This document shows, one piece after another, positions 9,680 to 22,700 of a stretch of 64,000 bases of DNA; positions within the stretch are counted from its first letter, which is position 1, and every line of letters begins with the position of its first letter. Both the position numbers and the translations under genes were made by a program. The notes beneath the pieces were generated by a model. The model had not been told where the DNA came from. It did no database searches and saw only the letters and a list, made by a program, of their open reading frames with translations. Source of the DNA: Triticum aestivum (lineage: Eukaryota; Streptophyta; Magnoliopsida; Poales; Poaceae); assembly GCF_018294505.1 (NCBI RefSeq), contig NC_057796.1, positions 195,669,202 to 195,733,201 of the forward strand, read 5' to 3'.

Positions 9680-10980
9680 TCCTATGCACCGCATTATGCG
9701 TCAAAATGTTGGGCGTTCGCACAGGAGACAGCGCGAGTGGGCCGGCCCATCGAGCTCTACCGCGAGACGGAAAAAGATAGCAAAAGGCAACGATGGTGCG
9801 ATGCGAGGATTCGAACACAAGACCAGCGGCTTGTCATTGCGACATCACAGCCACTACACCACACATGTTTACATCTCTGAAATGCAGCGCAAAGTTTAAA
9901 GAACTAGTGTTAGCGTAGAACTGGGCTACTCTACTGTAGCGAATTTCAATCAGTTAATGTCACGAACTTGAATTAGTTACTGCAGTGATATTTTTTTAAG
10001 TGTACTTCTTTAAAGTGTATAATATGAAAATGTGCAAACATTTTTTGAATTTCTGAACAATTTTCGGCAACAGGAACATTTTTTCAATACGTGTACAAAT
10101 TATCAAATTCTAAACAAATTTTGAAACTTCGAACATTTTTTTAATTTTTGAACAAATAATAAAAAAGGAACATTTCGTGAAATTTGAAAAAAGAATTATA
10201 ACTACGAACATTTTTAGAATTTATTAACAAAAAGTGCAAAAATGGAACTTTTCATCAAATTCCGAACAACAAATTGGAACCACAAACATTTCACAAATTT
10301 CTGACCAGATTTTTGGATCATGAACATTTTCTGAATTGTCAACAAATTTTAATAGAATGTGAACTATTTTGGAATTTGTGAACAAAATTTTCAAAATATG
10401 AACATTTTTGGAATTCATGTACAATTTTTGAATTTGTGAACAATTTATAGTAGGAACATTTTTTGAAATTCCTGCACATTTTTTGAAACGTGAACGTTTT
10501 TTTAAATTCTGAACGAATTTTGTTAAGAGGAACAATTTTTTGTAAATCTGAACAAAATTTGAATTTGTGAACAATATAACAGGAACATTTGTTTGAAATT
10601 CCTGCACATTTTTTGAAACATGAACATTTTTTCAAATTCTGAACAAATTTTGTTAAGAGAAACATTTTTTGAAAATCTGAACAAAATTTGAAATATTCGG
10701 AAAAATAAACAAGAAAGAAGAAAGAAACAGAAAAGATAAAAACGAAAACTAAAATAAAAAATAAACAGAAAGAAAAAACGAACAAAAAACCGAAATGAAA
10801 ACCAGCCACAAAAACAAATAGGAAAAAAGAAAAACCGATTCAGGGAACCTTCTAGAAGGTTCCCAAAACCTGAGAAAACCGTTGGTAGGCTAACCGTAAC
10901 CAGCCGGCCCAGATCGCGTCCCTCCATGCTGAATCCTGTGCGAACGCTCGACATCTTGACACAATATGCGGCATATAGGA
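9680..10980. mobile_element. Mutator-like element with long terminal inverted repeats
   Basis: The left end TCCTATGCACCGCATTATG through GCGTTCGCACAGG and GGGCCGGC matches the reverse complement of the right end (TCCTATATGCCGCATATTG through GCGTTCGCACAGG) over about 70 bp with small gaps. The interior is AT-rich, with many imperfect GAACATTTTTTGAA-type units, and has no transposase. A 9-bp target duplication was not resolved. Long inverted repeats with unrelated filler suggest a non-autonomous MULE; this is inference. Confidence 0.55.
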
Positions 10981-11475
10981 TTTTCCAGGCGTGGCGCACA
11001 TCCACGCCGGCCATGCCGTGGATGGTTGACACCTGCGTCATGGGGAGGATAAAAGCAGCGCTGGATGCCCATGACCATACCCTGGCTTCTAATCCCCTCT
11101 CCCCCACTCGTTCGTCTCACTACTGCAGACCCCGACGCCACCATCTCCGCGCCGTCGTCATCCGCGTGGCCATCGCCCACCTCGTCGGCTGAGGCCTTCC
11201 CAGGAGCAGTGTGTGCTTCGTCTACATCGACTCCTAGGAGCAGGTCGAGCAGGAGATCACCACAACGCAGGGATCGACGTCGTCTTCAACCTCCGGTCAC
11301 CGCGACGCCATCAATGAATTCGTCGCCGTCACTGCACCACCAGCCTCTTCGAGCTCGCCCTGGAACCGCGGTGAGCTCCTCTCCCCGTTCCCCCTGTTTT
11401 CCCCTTGATTGCGTCGCCGTAAACCGCAGCGCCCGCGCGCCCTGCCACACACCCATGGCCACCTCTGGCCGTTTA
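10981..11475 (+). mobile_element. LTR-like sequence, right part with promoter-like stretch
   Basis: This is probably the continuation of 9140-9679. It has GGATAAAAGCAGCG (about 11,043), then a pyrimidine- and GC-rich leader with a GGTGAGCTC donor-like site (about 11,369). ORFs in this stretch are GC-rich artefacts. Confidence 0.4.
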
Positions 11476-12003
11476 CGTCTCGAACGTATCTATAATTTTT
11501 ATTGTTTCATGCTATTATATTATCCATCTTGGATGTTTTATATGCATTATCATGCTATTTTATATCATTTTTGGGACTAACCTATTAACCTAGTGACTAG
11601 TGCGAGTTGATGTTTTTTCTTTATTTTTGACTTTTACAGAAAATCAATACCAAATGGAGTTCAAACGGAATGAATTTTTTTGACGATTTTTCTTGGACTA
11701 GAAGACACCTAGGAAGCTTCGGCAGGAGGCCAGAAGGGCCACGGATGGGCCACAAGCTCACCAGGCGCGCCCTAGGGGGGCGCCCCCGAGCTTGTGGGCC
11801 CATCGTGGCACCCCTAACCCTAACCTCAGCTCCATAAATACCCAAATATTCCCCGTATACCAGGGGGCACACCAAAAATACTTTTTCGCTGCCACAAGTT
11901 TCTGTTCTCGTGAGATCCCATCTGGAGACCTGTTCCGATACTCTGCCGGAGGGGGATTCGATCACGGAGGGCCTCTACATCAACCTTCACCACTGCAAGA
12001 TGC
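11476..12003 (+). mobile_element. LTR fragment of the TGATACGTCTCC family
   Basis: CGTCTCGAACGTATCTATAA and the following TTGGATGTTTTATATGC, GGACTAACCTATTAACC and GCGCGCC-rich blocks match the solo LTRs at 14,991, 26,478 and 38,043. The first four or five bases are missing and the 3' part is absent, so this is a truncated copy. Confidence 0.65.
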
Positions 12004-12640
12004 TGCTAACGCGACACTACGATCAGAGACCCTTCGACGAAACTGTATGCGGTGCAATAATCGCAAACGGTGGTGTAAAAAAATCGTCAAAAAGGTGAAG
12101 AACGTTTGCGATGGAGGATGCATCAAACACGGTTCAGATTTTAGTTGCGTGTGCGATGCAGGGCATACGGTTCAGTTCAATGAACGGTTTGCGATGAGGA
12201 GGAACAAAAGAAACAGGCAGCCAGATGAAGGTGTGTGCGATATACAGCATACGGTTCACTCGGATGAACTGTTTGTGATTAGGCAACACAAAAGAAACAG
12301 TTAGCCAAATCAAGGTGTGTGCGATATACGACACGCGGTTCACTCGGATGAACTGTTTGCATTGAGACAAGAGAACAGAAACGGTTCAACTTAACAAGAT
12401 GTGTGTGATATGCGGCAAACAGGTCTGTAATCGGAAACGTGTGTGAAGACCGATAACAACACAGATGATTGCTGCTAACAAACCGTGTGTGTTGTGAGCA
12501 AACGATTGCTGGTATACAATTGTGAGTGATTGATGAAAACATTACTGACGGGTTCCATTGTTTAGTCCGTGTGCGATGTGATTTTCTTTGTCTGCACAAC
12601 ATCTACGCTCTGTCTACAGAGCATCAACATATATACTTAA
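12004..12640. repeat. CACTA-like subterminal region with 84-bp tandem units
   Basis: Units starting GTGTGTGCGA(T) occur at 12,147, 12,231, 12,315 and 12,401, a period of 84-86 bp. Each contains CGGTTCA and AACGGTTTGCG-like blocks. Similar CACACGGTT/AACCGTGTG blocks recur near 28.7, 33.5, 35.6-36.0 and 40.2 kb. Repetitive subterminal regions of this kind are typical of plant CACTA elements; the terminal CACTA sequence itself was not found here. Confidence 0.55.
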
Positions 12641-12765
12641 AAAGACAACATTGCATAACCAAATTAAGCATACAATTACACAAGTGATTACACACATAAC
12701 ATTTCCACACACCAAAGTAAGCAATTCCATGCATACTAAACTAGGAGAAACAAGGATCTAATCAT

Positions 12766-13478
12766 CTACTTATTGTTGCGATGACGCTTTCCATTGTTCT
12801 GCTTCCGGCTGGATTCCTGGCCGTTTTGGGGAAGGAGGCACTTCCTCATGTTAACGATCTGCCTGCACATGTCGTAGCTCGTGTACACCTCCTTGGTCGC
12901 GTACACGACGTGAGCTTTGTCGAGTTTCTCCATCCAGGCCGAGTGCCAGGCACGTTTGTCCTTGCACGAATCCTTCATGTCTCTGTAGTAGGGGTCGATG
13001 ATGGCCTCGGCGAGGTGAACTAGTGAGTCCTTCTCATGCTCCTTGCTGCCCAGATCTTGTATTGGCCCTGGATGTCGACAAGATTCTGGCAGGCAATGCC
13101 CGAATTCTCGAGCGCCTTTACATCGTTGGTGATGTCCACCGTAGCGATCATGTAGTGGGGGCTGTTGACAAACCTGGCGAAACGCTCGCAAGGCCTTGTG
13201 GCGACGCAGTAGTAGTAGACGAGGACGTGGTGGCGCACGCACATCTGGGTGGCGCCCTTGGGACGAGACCCGGCACGAGCGCGGGTGTACTCGAGGTCAA
13301 ACCCGACCACCTTGTACTTCTCCTCGGCAAGCAACAGCTCCATGATGTGGATGGAGTGCTCCACCCAGACCCGGTCGCTGGTGTACACCACCGAGAGGTC
13401 CATGAACCTTCTGTTGGTGTCCACCACGGCAAGCATGGTGAACTGCTGCTCGTCGTCGGCAGCCACGCGGAGCGCCAT
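12766..13478 (-). pseudogene. RNase D/WRN-type 3'-5' exonuclease, frameshifted
   Basis: The ATG at 13,478 opens a DEDDy exonuclease fold. Exo I is VVGFDLEYTR (D61, E63) and Exo II is DITNDVKAL (D119). After residue W143 a single-base loss in a short G run (about 13,047-13,053) moves the frame. The other frame continues in register with GSKEHEKDSLVHLAE and ends at 12,766. Exo III reads YATKEVYTSYD, so the usual Asp of the YxxxD motif is Glu. The tail is Arg/Lys/Asn-rich. The family digests DNA or RNA 3' ends. The gene lies beside CACTA-like subterminal repeats, so capture by a transposon is likely. The frameshift could be a sequencing error; the Exo III change would remain. Confidence 0.75.
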
Positions 13479-14333
13479 AGGAGCCGTGCAGAATACCCTC
13501 TAAGAATTTCTCGTGGTGGGTGTGCTTCTTGCAATGGTGGGGCGCGATCGAAAGGTTGAAGAGACACAAGGGTTAAATGGTCGTTGTAATAAATGGGGGC
13601 CGGCCGGCCTGTAATCGTCACGTCTTGTCACATCATTCATAGCGGAGGATTCCGGTGCACCCTTGACTACACCGCACCGCATGCGTTTCGTTTGACCACG
13701 CGTGGGCTCGAAGAGGCGCCAAATGTATCGTCGGTGAGCCTGTTCCCGCGCTACCACGCAGTTTATCGCGCAAGCTTCCTGCCCGGCTAGTTTGGTCACC
13801 CGTCGGCTAGAAGAGGGACAAATCGTGGGCGTTTATTGGCAAAAAGCTTTGTAAAAACGAAGTGTGTGGAATGACTTCGGTCATAAGTTTACCCGTGGGT
13901 GATGAGGTCAAAGTTACACAGAAGGGTGATGATGGACACTCGAGTACAATAATTAATTCGGCGCTCTACAGGGCACACGATGGAAGAAACCAACTATGTG
14001 CAATAATGTCGAAGATCGCAGTTGAGTTAGCTATATAGATCGTGTGCTGTGAGATCGACAAGGTAAACAGATTTGAGAATGGTTAATAAAATATAAGACC
14101 ATTGCATATTAAGGTTAAAATAGTGCTAGCAATATACGAGTCTCATACGATGCCATTTCAACGATTGTACCACAAAAGCTTGAAATATTACAAGGTTCAA
14201 ATTCCAGAGTTATATGGCTCAAATTCGAAGATTATAAGGTTCAAACTGATATTAGGAATGAAATTCAGCTCATCAGCTGCAAACGCTCGCGCTGATCCGC
14301 TAAACATGGATATTAGAGATGTTCAAACTAATA
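13479..14333. other. Exonuclease upstream region and spacer
   Basis: This is the region upstream of the minus-strand exonuclease, GC-rich to about 13,840 and then AT-rich. No ORF is convincing. It ends at the stop codon of the FBD exon at 14,334. Confidence 0.3.
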
Positions 14334-14717
14334 TTACCACTTCCAAGTCTGGTTTCGAAACCTCACAATTTTTGCAAAGGGGTCAGTCACTGAGAAGTCA
14401 TGTATGGGGTTGACACGATGACTTCCGATTACTCTGTCATCTGAAGTTCCAAAATGAAATTCAGCATTTTTGGAGCCTATTCCATTCTGCTGCAGGCGCC
14501 GACGCTGATCAACAAACCATTCATTTTTGCGAAATAAATGTAGGGCAAACCTCATTACCTTCAGCACCCTTGCTCTGACAACAAAGAACCTGGCGAATAT
14601 AATCTCCGGTAAGGTCCCTCGGTAGGAGTTCAAAGTAATTTCTAAGAGATGAAGATCTAGGCATTCGACATGATTGTTATATTGTATCACATTATCCACC
14701 ACTGGGCCTAATCTTAT
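14334..14717 (-). pseudogene. FBD-domain terminal exon
   Basis: After a TTTTGCAG acceptor the exon encodes VECLDLHLLEITLNSYRG, then FARFFVVRARVLKVMRF, DQRRRLQ and IHDFSVTDPF. These are the successive signatures of FBD C-terminal domains of plant F-box proteins. It is open to the stop at 14,334. Phase 0 fits the exon ending at 24,562, almost 10 kb away. Confidence 0.8.
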
Positions 14718-14990
14718 CTGCAAAAGAAGAAAACGTGTTAGTGCGTACATGCAGTTTTGAACACTACTACATGCCTATTTGGTTTGCAGGATTTGTAAAA
14801 TGCACTAACATGCCATCTTCGACCTGACATGATTAACATGGGCATTTGATTACATTCTAGAAAAATGTAGCCTTCTGCACAAGAGGTTGGAGTGGATGAA
14901 AAGTTCTCTAAGAAAACTAGTACAGATGAATCCAAGGAGAAATGCTTATTGATTGTAACCATATGGATCAAGCAACCAATATGGGGGGGG

Positions 14991-16663
14991 TGATGTCTAC
15001 TACACAACCTTCTTCTTGTAGACGTTGTTGGGCCTCCAAGTGCAGAGGTTTGTAGGACAGTAGCAAATTCCCCTCAAGTGGATGACCTAAGGTTTATCAA
15101 TCCATGGGAGGCGTAGGATGAAGATGGTCTCTCTCAAACAACCCTGCAACCAAATAACAAAGAGTCTCTTGTGCCCCCAACACACCCAATACAATGGTAA
15201 ATTGTATAGGTGCACTAGTTCGGCGAAGAGATGGTGATACAAGTGCAATATGGATGGTAGATATAGGTTTTTGTAATCTGAAAATATAAAAACAGCAAGG
15301 TAACTAATGATAAAAGTGAGCGTAAACGGTATTGCAATGCTAGGAAACAAGGCCTAGGGTTCATACTTTCACTAGTGCAAGTTCTCTCAACAATTAGATC
15401 ATATAACTATCCCTCAACATGCAACAAAGAGTCACTCCAAAGTCACTAATAGCGGAGAACAAACGAAGAGATTATGGTAGGGTACGAAACCACCTCAAAG
15501 TTATCCTTTCTGATCGATCTATTCAAGAGTCCGTAGTAAAATAACATGAAGCTATTCTTTCCGTTCGATCTATCATAGAGTTCATACTAGAATAACACCT
15601 TAAGACACAAATCAACCAAAACCTAATGTCACCTAGATACTCCAATGTCACCTCAAGTATCCGTGGGTATGATTATATGATATGCATCACACAATCTTAG
15701 ATTCATCTATTCAAACCAACACAAAGTACTTCAAAGAGTGCCCCAAAGTTTCTACCGGAGAGTCAAGACGAAAACGTGTGCCAACCCCTATGCATAAGTT
15801 CATTGAACCCGCAAGTTGATCACCAAAACATACATCAAGTGAATCAATAGAATAACCCATTGTCACCACAGTTATCCCACGCAAGACATACATCAAGTGT
15901 TCTCAAATCCTTAAATACTCAATCCGATAAGATAACTTCAAAGGGAAAACTCAATCCATTACAAGAGAGTAGAGGGGGAGAAACATCATAAGATCCAACT
16001 ATAATAGCAAAGCTCGCGATACATCAAGATCGTGCCACCTCAAGAACGAGAGAGAGAGAGAGAGATCAAACACATAGCTACTGGTACATACCCTCAGCCC
16101 CGAGGGTGAACTACTCCCTCCTCATCATGGAGAGCGCCGGGATGATGAGGATGGCCACCGGTGAGGGATCCCCCCTCCGGCAGTGTGCCGGAACAGGGTC
16201 CCGATTGGTTTTTGGTGGCTACAGAAGCTTGCGGCGGCGGAACTCCCGATCTATTCTGTTTTCTGGAGGTTTCAGTATTTATAAGATTTTTTGGTGTAGG
16301 TCTCACGTCAGGGGGGTCTCCGGGTTGTCCACGAGGCAGGGGCCCACACCCAGCGGGGGTGGGCGCACCCCCCACCCTCGTGGGCAGCCCGTGACTCTCC
16401 TGGCCCAACTCTTTTACTCCGGGGGCTTCTTTTGGTCCAGAAAAAATCATCAAAAATTGGCACGTCAATTGGACTCCGTTTGGTATTCCTTTTATGTAAA
16501 ACTCAAAAGCAAGGAAAAAACAGAAACTGGCACTGGGCTCTAGGTTAATAGGTTAGTCCCAAAAATCATATAAAATAGCATATAAATGCATATAAAACAT
16601 CCTAGAAGGATAATATAATAGCATGAATACTTCATAAATTATAGATACGTTGGAGACGTATCA
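14991..16663 (-). mobile_element. Solo LTR, TGATACGTCTCC family
   Basis: The LTR is 1,673 bp with TG...CA ends (TGATGTCTACTACACAACC to TTGGAGACGTATCA). It is flanked by GGGGG on each side within one G-rich target in the FBD-gene intron. There is no internal region or second LTR, so it is solo. A (GA)n run lies at about 16,050-16,066. Confidence 0.85.
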
Positions 16664-16744
16664 GGGGGGGACATGTATGTACTGAAATCCTCCAAAAGAA
16701 TCCTTAAGAAATCGTAGTACATTGTCATTGTAAACTTGGAAAAA

Positions 16745-19700
16745 TGTAACATCCCAAATTTTCAATTTGGAATGTTTTACAATTATTAGCTAAGCATCTA
16801 TGCATTTTGATTGAAATTGAGTGGCATTTGAAAATTTCAGAGGCAGTTGAGTTTTTGTTGTGAATTTGAACTTGATTTGGCATTGAAATTTATTTCAAAT
16901 ATCCCTGACAAATACTTGATCAAAAGTATGAGAGGAGCTAACATGACACTCCAAAAATGTCAGAAGAAAAGTATTGCCAAAAAGTTTGAATTCAAATTTG
17001 AATTTTATTTGGGATTTCCAGAAATTGTTTTTTTAGTTTGAGTTTTGCCCCTCGAAAAATGTCCACGTTGCAGGATTAATTCCCGTGAGAATTTTGATAT
17101 ATATATGTCCTATATAAAAATATTATAGGTTTATCTATAATTAGTTTTCTCTCTCTGTGGTAATTCAAAAAAAAACCGCGCGCCAGGCGCCAGGCCAGCA
17201 GGCCCAGTCGCCGAGGCCGCAGCCCACCAGCGCCGAGGCCGCAACCCCGCGCGCCAGGCGCCAGGCTAGCAGGCCCAGTCGCCGAGGCCGCCACCCAGCG
17301 CGCCCGAACCCTCTCCCCCTCGGTTGCCCGACCCGTCTCACCTCTCTCCCTCTCACTGACCAGCGGGGCCCGCTCCTTTCTTTCCCCTCCTCCACGCCTT
17401 GCCAAGCCGGAGCACAACCGGAGCACGCCCGTCGCCGCGATCTTCCCGGGATCACGCTCCGAAGCCTTCCCCTTGCGCAAGCTTGTGTCCTATAAATACC
17501 TACGCCCTTCCTCTCCCGAACCCCCTAAAACCCTAGCCCAAAACCCACCGCAGCTCGCGCCCTCTCCGTTCGCATCTCGCCGCCGCCACCTCGGTTCGCC
17601 GTCACTTACGCCGCCGGTGAGCCACCCTCGACCTCCAAGCTCCTCCACCCGCACCGCCACTTCATCTCGCACCTCCCTGACATCCTCTCGTCGCCCAGGA
17701 GCCGCCGGAGCCGTCGCCCCCAAGCTTGACCGCCGCTCGCCGGAGCTGCAGCTCATCAGGGAGCCGCCGCCGTTGCCCCGATCGCTACAGTCGCCCCCGA
17801 GCTCCACTGACTCCATCCCCGACCTCCCCTCGAGCTGCCACACCCGCCCGACGACTTCGCCGCCGCCCCGGACCACCGGAGCACCCCCGCCACCAACGCC
17901 CGAGCCCACCTCGCCGTCGGCCGCCGCTGTAAGCCACCGGACTCCCCTCCACCGTTAGTTCTCGCGTGTACGCCGTAGATTAGATCATAGCGAAGGGTTA
18001 GGTTTATTTTTAGTAGTTCGGTTTTTCTCCGGTCTAGTTTACGGTTTATTTGATTAGATCGAATTGGTCGGTTTAGTTATTAGCCGCGCTGGTTTTTGTT
18101 AATTTCTGCCCGAGCGCTGTTTAGTTTCAGATCGCACCACCCCGAGCCCAATAGCGCCCATTAGTTTTTTTCTTCTGTTATTTACATTCTGTTTTAAAAA
18201 CAGAAAAGATCCAATCTTGAAAAATCCATATCTTTTAGGTTATTTATTATTTTTAGTTGATTCTTTTTTTGTTAGTTTGCAAATTTGTTGTAGTTTCTGT
18301 AGAAAATATGTTTAGCCATGTTTAAATTATTAGAAATAGTTTTATATTAGATTTAGACAGATTAGTTTTTCTGCCATAAATTGAGTTAGGATTATTTTTT
18401 TAGTGATTCTTTTTGCTACTGCTTAGTTTTGACCATGCCTAGCAGTAGGAACTTGCTTGGGTATTTTAGATTTAATAAATAATTAGTTTTATGTCGAAAT
18501 CAAGTTTTTCTTGTTTATTTAGCTAGTTACTGTTTTCCTACTGATCTAGTTAGTAAATAATTTTATTTTTATTATGTTATAGTTTATTTTAGATTAGTTT
18601 CTGTAGCTACAGAGGATGAACTTTTATTTACGCTATAATAAAAAAATTATTTTATTTTCTTTGCTAGGATTGTTTTAGGCATAATAGGAGTTCTATAATA
18701 GCTTTTGATGTGATTCTTTTTGCTACTAGTTTGTATGATGTTTTCCCTTCTGTTAGTTAGCAAAACCAATTCTTAGGTTCTGTTAAGAAAAGTTTTAGTT
18801 GTGTAAAACTACTTCTTAGTTGTTGCTTGATATGATGAAAACCTTGATTTGCTTTCTCCGAGTTTTTCTTTGGTTTTGGTTTGAGTGCTTAGGTGTTTTA
18901 CTTCAACTTGCTGTTTTGTTATATTGTGCTATACTTATTTGTGCTATTGTTTGACTCGGTAGAATTCCCGGAGTGCGAAGCCTGCTATTACGAGTCGCTA
19001 GCTTTCGAAGACCGTCAGCCAGGCAAGTCATTTGATCATGTTTTTACAATACCTATGATTTTATTGCATTAGAGTTATACCTCCCCACCATGCATGCAGT
19101 AGGAGAATTTTGTTAAGTTATGTTCTTGAGTAGTATCATGAGGTAGGATGAACCCTTCTCCCCTGTTACCGATGCCCGGGACGATGTAGTTTATTTTGCT
19201 ATGCTCGTAGACGGGGTTGGTTGAGTGATTCATAAGGGAGATGCGAGAGTCAAGATGATGAAAACCCCATGACATCAAGCTCAAGATGGACTTCAAAATT
19301 CACTACTAGGCGGAGGACGGTTGACGGGCACCCTGGAGAAACCAGCGGATGGCCGGGATGCATGGAGAAGCACCATGACATCTTGCGGAAAGCTTCACCC
19401 AGCCACGAAGAGACGGATGGATACCCCATTGACCGGAAGCTTACCTGTCACATCCCTAGTTCTGGTATGACCTAGACTAGCTAGTCATGTGTGCATCATG
19501 TTTAAATTCCATTTAAATTTGAAGTGGGGATTTGTGAAACCCTCAGAATTATTTCTGGAAATGACCCAGATAAAAATTGCTCCAAAAAGGTCCAAGAAAA
19601 TGTTCATGTTACTCTCTGAAAATATTGGACAGAGATAAAAATCAAACCAATATTTTTAGGAGCTCATAAATATTTATCTTGGCCATTTGGAATTAATGCA

Positions 19701-22700
19701 GTAATTATTTGCATTGGATATATATATGTTATATATTTTACATATGTCCAAAAATTCTGAATTTTGGTGAGGGGCTTTGGATTAATCCCTTAGGTCCCTG
19801 CAAAAATTGCCAGAAGTAAATAAAATGATTTAGTATTAATATTAAATCAAAACAAATGTCAGAAGAATAGAAAAGAAAAAGAAATGGAAAGCTTACTTGG
19901 CGCCCTGTAGCCATCTGGCGCCTCAGCCGGCCCAGCGGTGCGGCCCAGTGGCCCAATCGCCAACCGTCGTCCTCCTGGCGACGACACAAGGACAGGGGCA
20001 CTCGCCGGCGCGCGCGGCCACGCGTCCAGCCACGGCCACGTCTCCCCGCCACCTCCTGCTTCTCCTCTCATCGCCCTGGACGCCCTGGACGTCGCCACGA
20101 CGCCCCGCACCTCTCTCCCTCTCTCTCGTTCCTCCCCTGGTCTCTCTCCCACGCACGACTGAACGCTGCCGTCGCCGCCACTCGCCATTGCCACAGCCAC
20201 CGTCTCCCCCTCGCCTCTCCGACACGCGCAGGAGCTCCGCCTCCTCGCTCTGAAGCTCTCCGCCGAGCCACGCAAGCCGGAGCGCCCCGTGGAGCCGTCG
20301 CCGTCGCCATCTTCGCCTCCGGCCGCCGTGGATCCCCATCGCCGCCCCGCCGACTCCAGCCTTCCCCGAGCTCTCAACGACGCCCGCCGATCCGCTGTGA
20401 GCCCCCGCGTCGGTTTCCCCTCCTCTCCTGCCTCCCCGTGCTCTGTAGCCCGCAGCCGCTCGACCCGAGCTCCGGACGCCGCCGCGAGCTCTGCTTCGGC
20501 GAGCTCTGCTTCGGCGAGCTCTGCTTCGGCGAGCTCCGGCCACCCTGCGTCTTCCCGTCGCCTCCGCTGGATGCGGACGAGCCCGGGCTATGCCCCGGTG
20601 CTCTCAGCCGCCGCCCCCGTGCACCGCAGCGCTGCGCCCGCCCTTGGCCGTGCTCCGGCCGCCGCCGCGAGCTCTGCTCCGGCGAGCCCCGGCACACCCA
20701 CGGTCTCCCGCGTGTTCCACGGGATGCGCGTGAGCCAGGGCTCCTCGGAGATGGTCTCCGCGGCCCTTTTGGTCGTCGGAGACGCGATCCCGAGCCCCTT
20801 CGCCGCGTTCGGCCTCGCCGGCGGCTAAACGCCGGTGGGGTTTGACCCCTTTGACCTCGCCGGCCTGACAGGTAGGTCCGGCTCGTCAGGTGATTAGCTT
20901 AAGCTAATCACCACCTAAACTAACCCCTGTCACTGACATGTGGGCCCCAGTACCCCCTAATCTTTTATTTAGGCTTAAACTAACCCCTGTTTAACCCCGT
21001 GTCACTGACGTGTGGACCCCACACGTCAGGTTTGACCTTGGTCAGCCCCGGTTGACCTGCTGACGTCGTGCTATCATCATGCTGACATAGTTATTTATTT
21101 TCTGGATTTAAATTAAATCAGGAAATTCCAGAAAATGATATAAACTTCTAAAAATCATAGAAATTCAACCGTAACTCAGATTGAAATAAGTTATATATGA
21201 AAAATTATCAGAAAAATTCAATCTATCCATCTGTACCATTTTAATGCATGACAAACCAACCTATACATGCTGTATATATGAAAACACACTTATGGCATTT
21301 AAAGGGACTTATATTAGAGTTGCATTTGAACCTTTGGTTCAAATGGATCTCTTCCAAGTAGAATGCTAAATGCATTGGCTCAAAACACATCACATATTCA
21401 TGCCATATTCATGCATCATATTGTTGCATATGATTGTGTTTTGATTGTCGACACCGTTCCTCCTCGATAGGTCCTGCTCCGGAGAGTGTTCCAGAGTACC
21501 TGTCTGAGGAGCAGTGCCACCCTGTTGATCTACCAGGCAAGCAAACCCCCTTGTCCATTCCGATACAATCCTACTCTCTCGCTCCTGCTCTCTTTTATGC
21601 ATTAGGACAACAACGATTCAACTGCTACTTTACGCTGCGGTAGTTGAACCCATTCCTCTGCATGACCTGTCATTGCCACAGTAAATAGTTGAAACCCACT
21701 AGCATGTGTAGGAGTTGATTGAGCCATGTTGTGTTCCTACCATGCCATGCCTGCTATTGCTAAGAGTTGTGTCAGGTCTGATTCATTGGGAATGAATTGG
21801 AGTGTTACGATATGTTCTGGTGCTGAGAGTTAAGCGTGTGAACACGATTTGGTAAAGGTAGCGGTGAGAGGCCATGTAGGAGTACATGGTGGGTTGTCTC
21901 ATTGGACCGTCCTTAAGAACCGAGTTCTGTGTAAGTTGTCCAATGACTAGCTACTACCACACATTGGGCTTCGGGCGCTCCAAGCTCTCTCGACTTATTA
22001 ACCGCCTTGATCTCTGTCCAGGAGTTGCAATTAGTTTCTGGTGTTTGTAGGTAGTGTTAGTAGTCTACCAAGTGGCACCCGGCCAGGTGGGCTTGGGACA
22101 GACTAGGCACAAGTGGCACGGTGTACCAAGCGTAGATCCATCCGGCGAGGTGGGCTTGGGAACCCTGCGCACATCGTTTGGGGCCGTGAGCGACACCCCG
22201 GCCGGATCTCCTTGCGGATGGAACCCGAATAGGCGATAAACCTGGACTAGAGTCTTGTGAGGTTAGTCAGGTCGTGGCCGACACCCTCGCCAGGCTTCCG
22301 CTTGAAGGTTGCCGAGGTACCTGACGTGTACATGGCGGTAAGTGGCGAGAGGTGTGTGAAGCAGTACACCCCTGCAGGGTTATCATGATCTATTCGAATA
22401 GCCGTGTCCTCGGTTATGGACTTGTTGGATGCTTACGTGGTACATAGACAACTTGAAGTGGATACTCTAAAATGCTCAAGATAAGTGTGAGTGCTATGGA
22501 TGGCTTCTCGTAGTGAGACGGGAATGAATCCATAGTGGTGTATTGAGGTGGTGTTTAGTGGACTCGTGTGCGCCTTCTTACCTCAAAGAAGTTCCTCGTA
22601 GTCGTAGAACATGATAGCCACTGAGTCAAAGCTGGCTTGCTGCAACTAAACCCCACACTACCTTCTTGATACAAATGCATGTAAGATAGGATCTGATGTA

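Noticed and set aside
9801..9862. tRNA gene on the minus strand
   Set aside because: A- and B-box-like sequences occur, but acceptor and T stems do not pair, so a functional tRNA is not supported.
11065..11580. 171-codon ORF with Ser/Pro-rich start
   Set aside because: It spans LTR-like leader and the start of another LTR fragment; no domain and no sensible start context.
17473..17958. 161-codon Pro/Ser-rich ORF with plant-like leader
   Set aside because: It lies in the GC-rich leader of a long LTR bounded by AAAAA duplications; composition is low-complexity on both strands and no family motif is present.
19859..20828. Several overlapping long ORFs on both strands
   Set aside because: High GC gives open frames in all six frames here; the region is the leader of the nested LTR 19,446-23,619.
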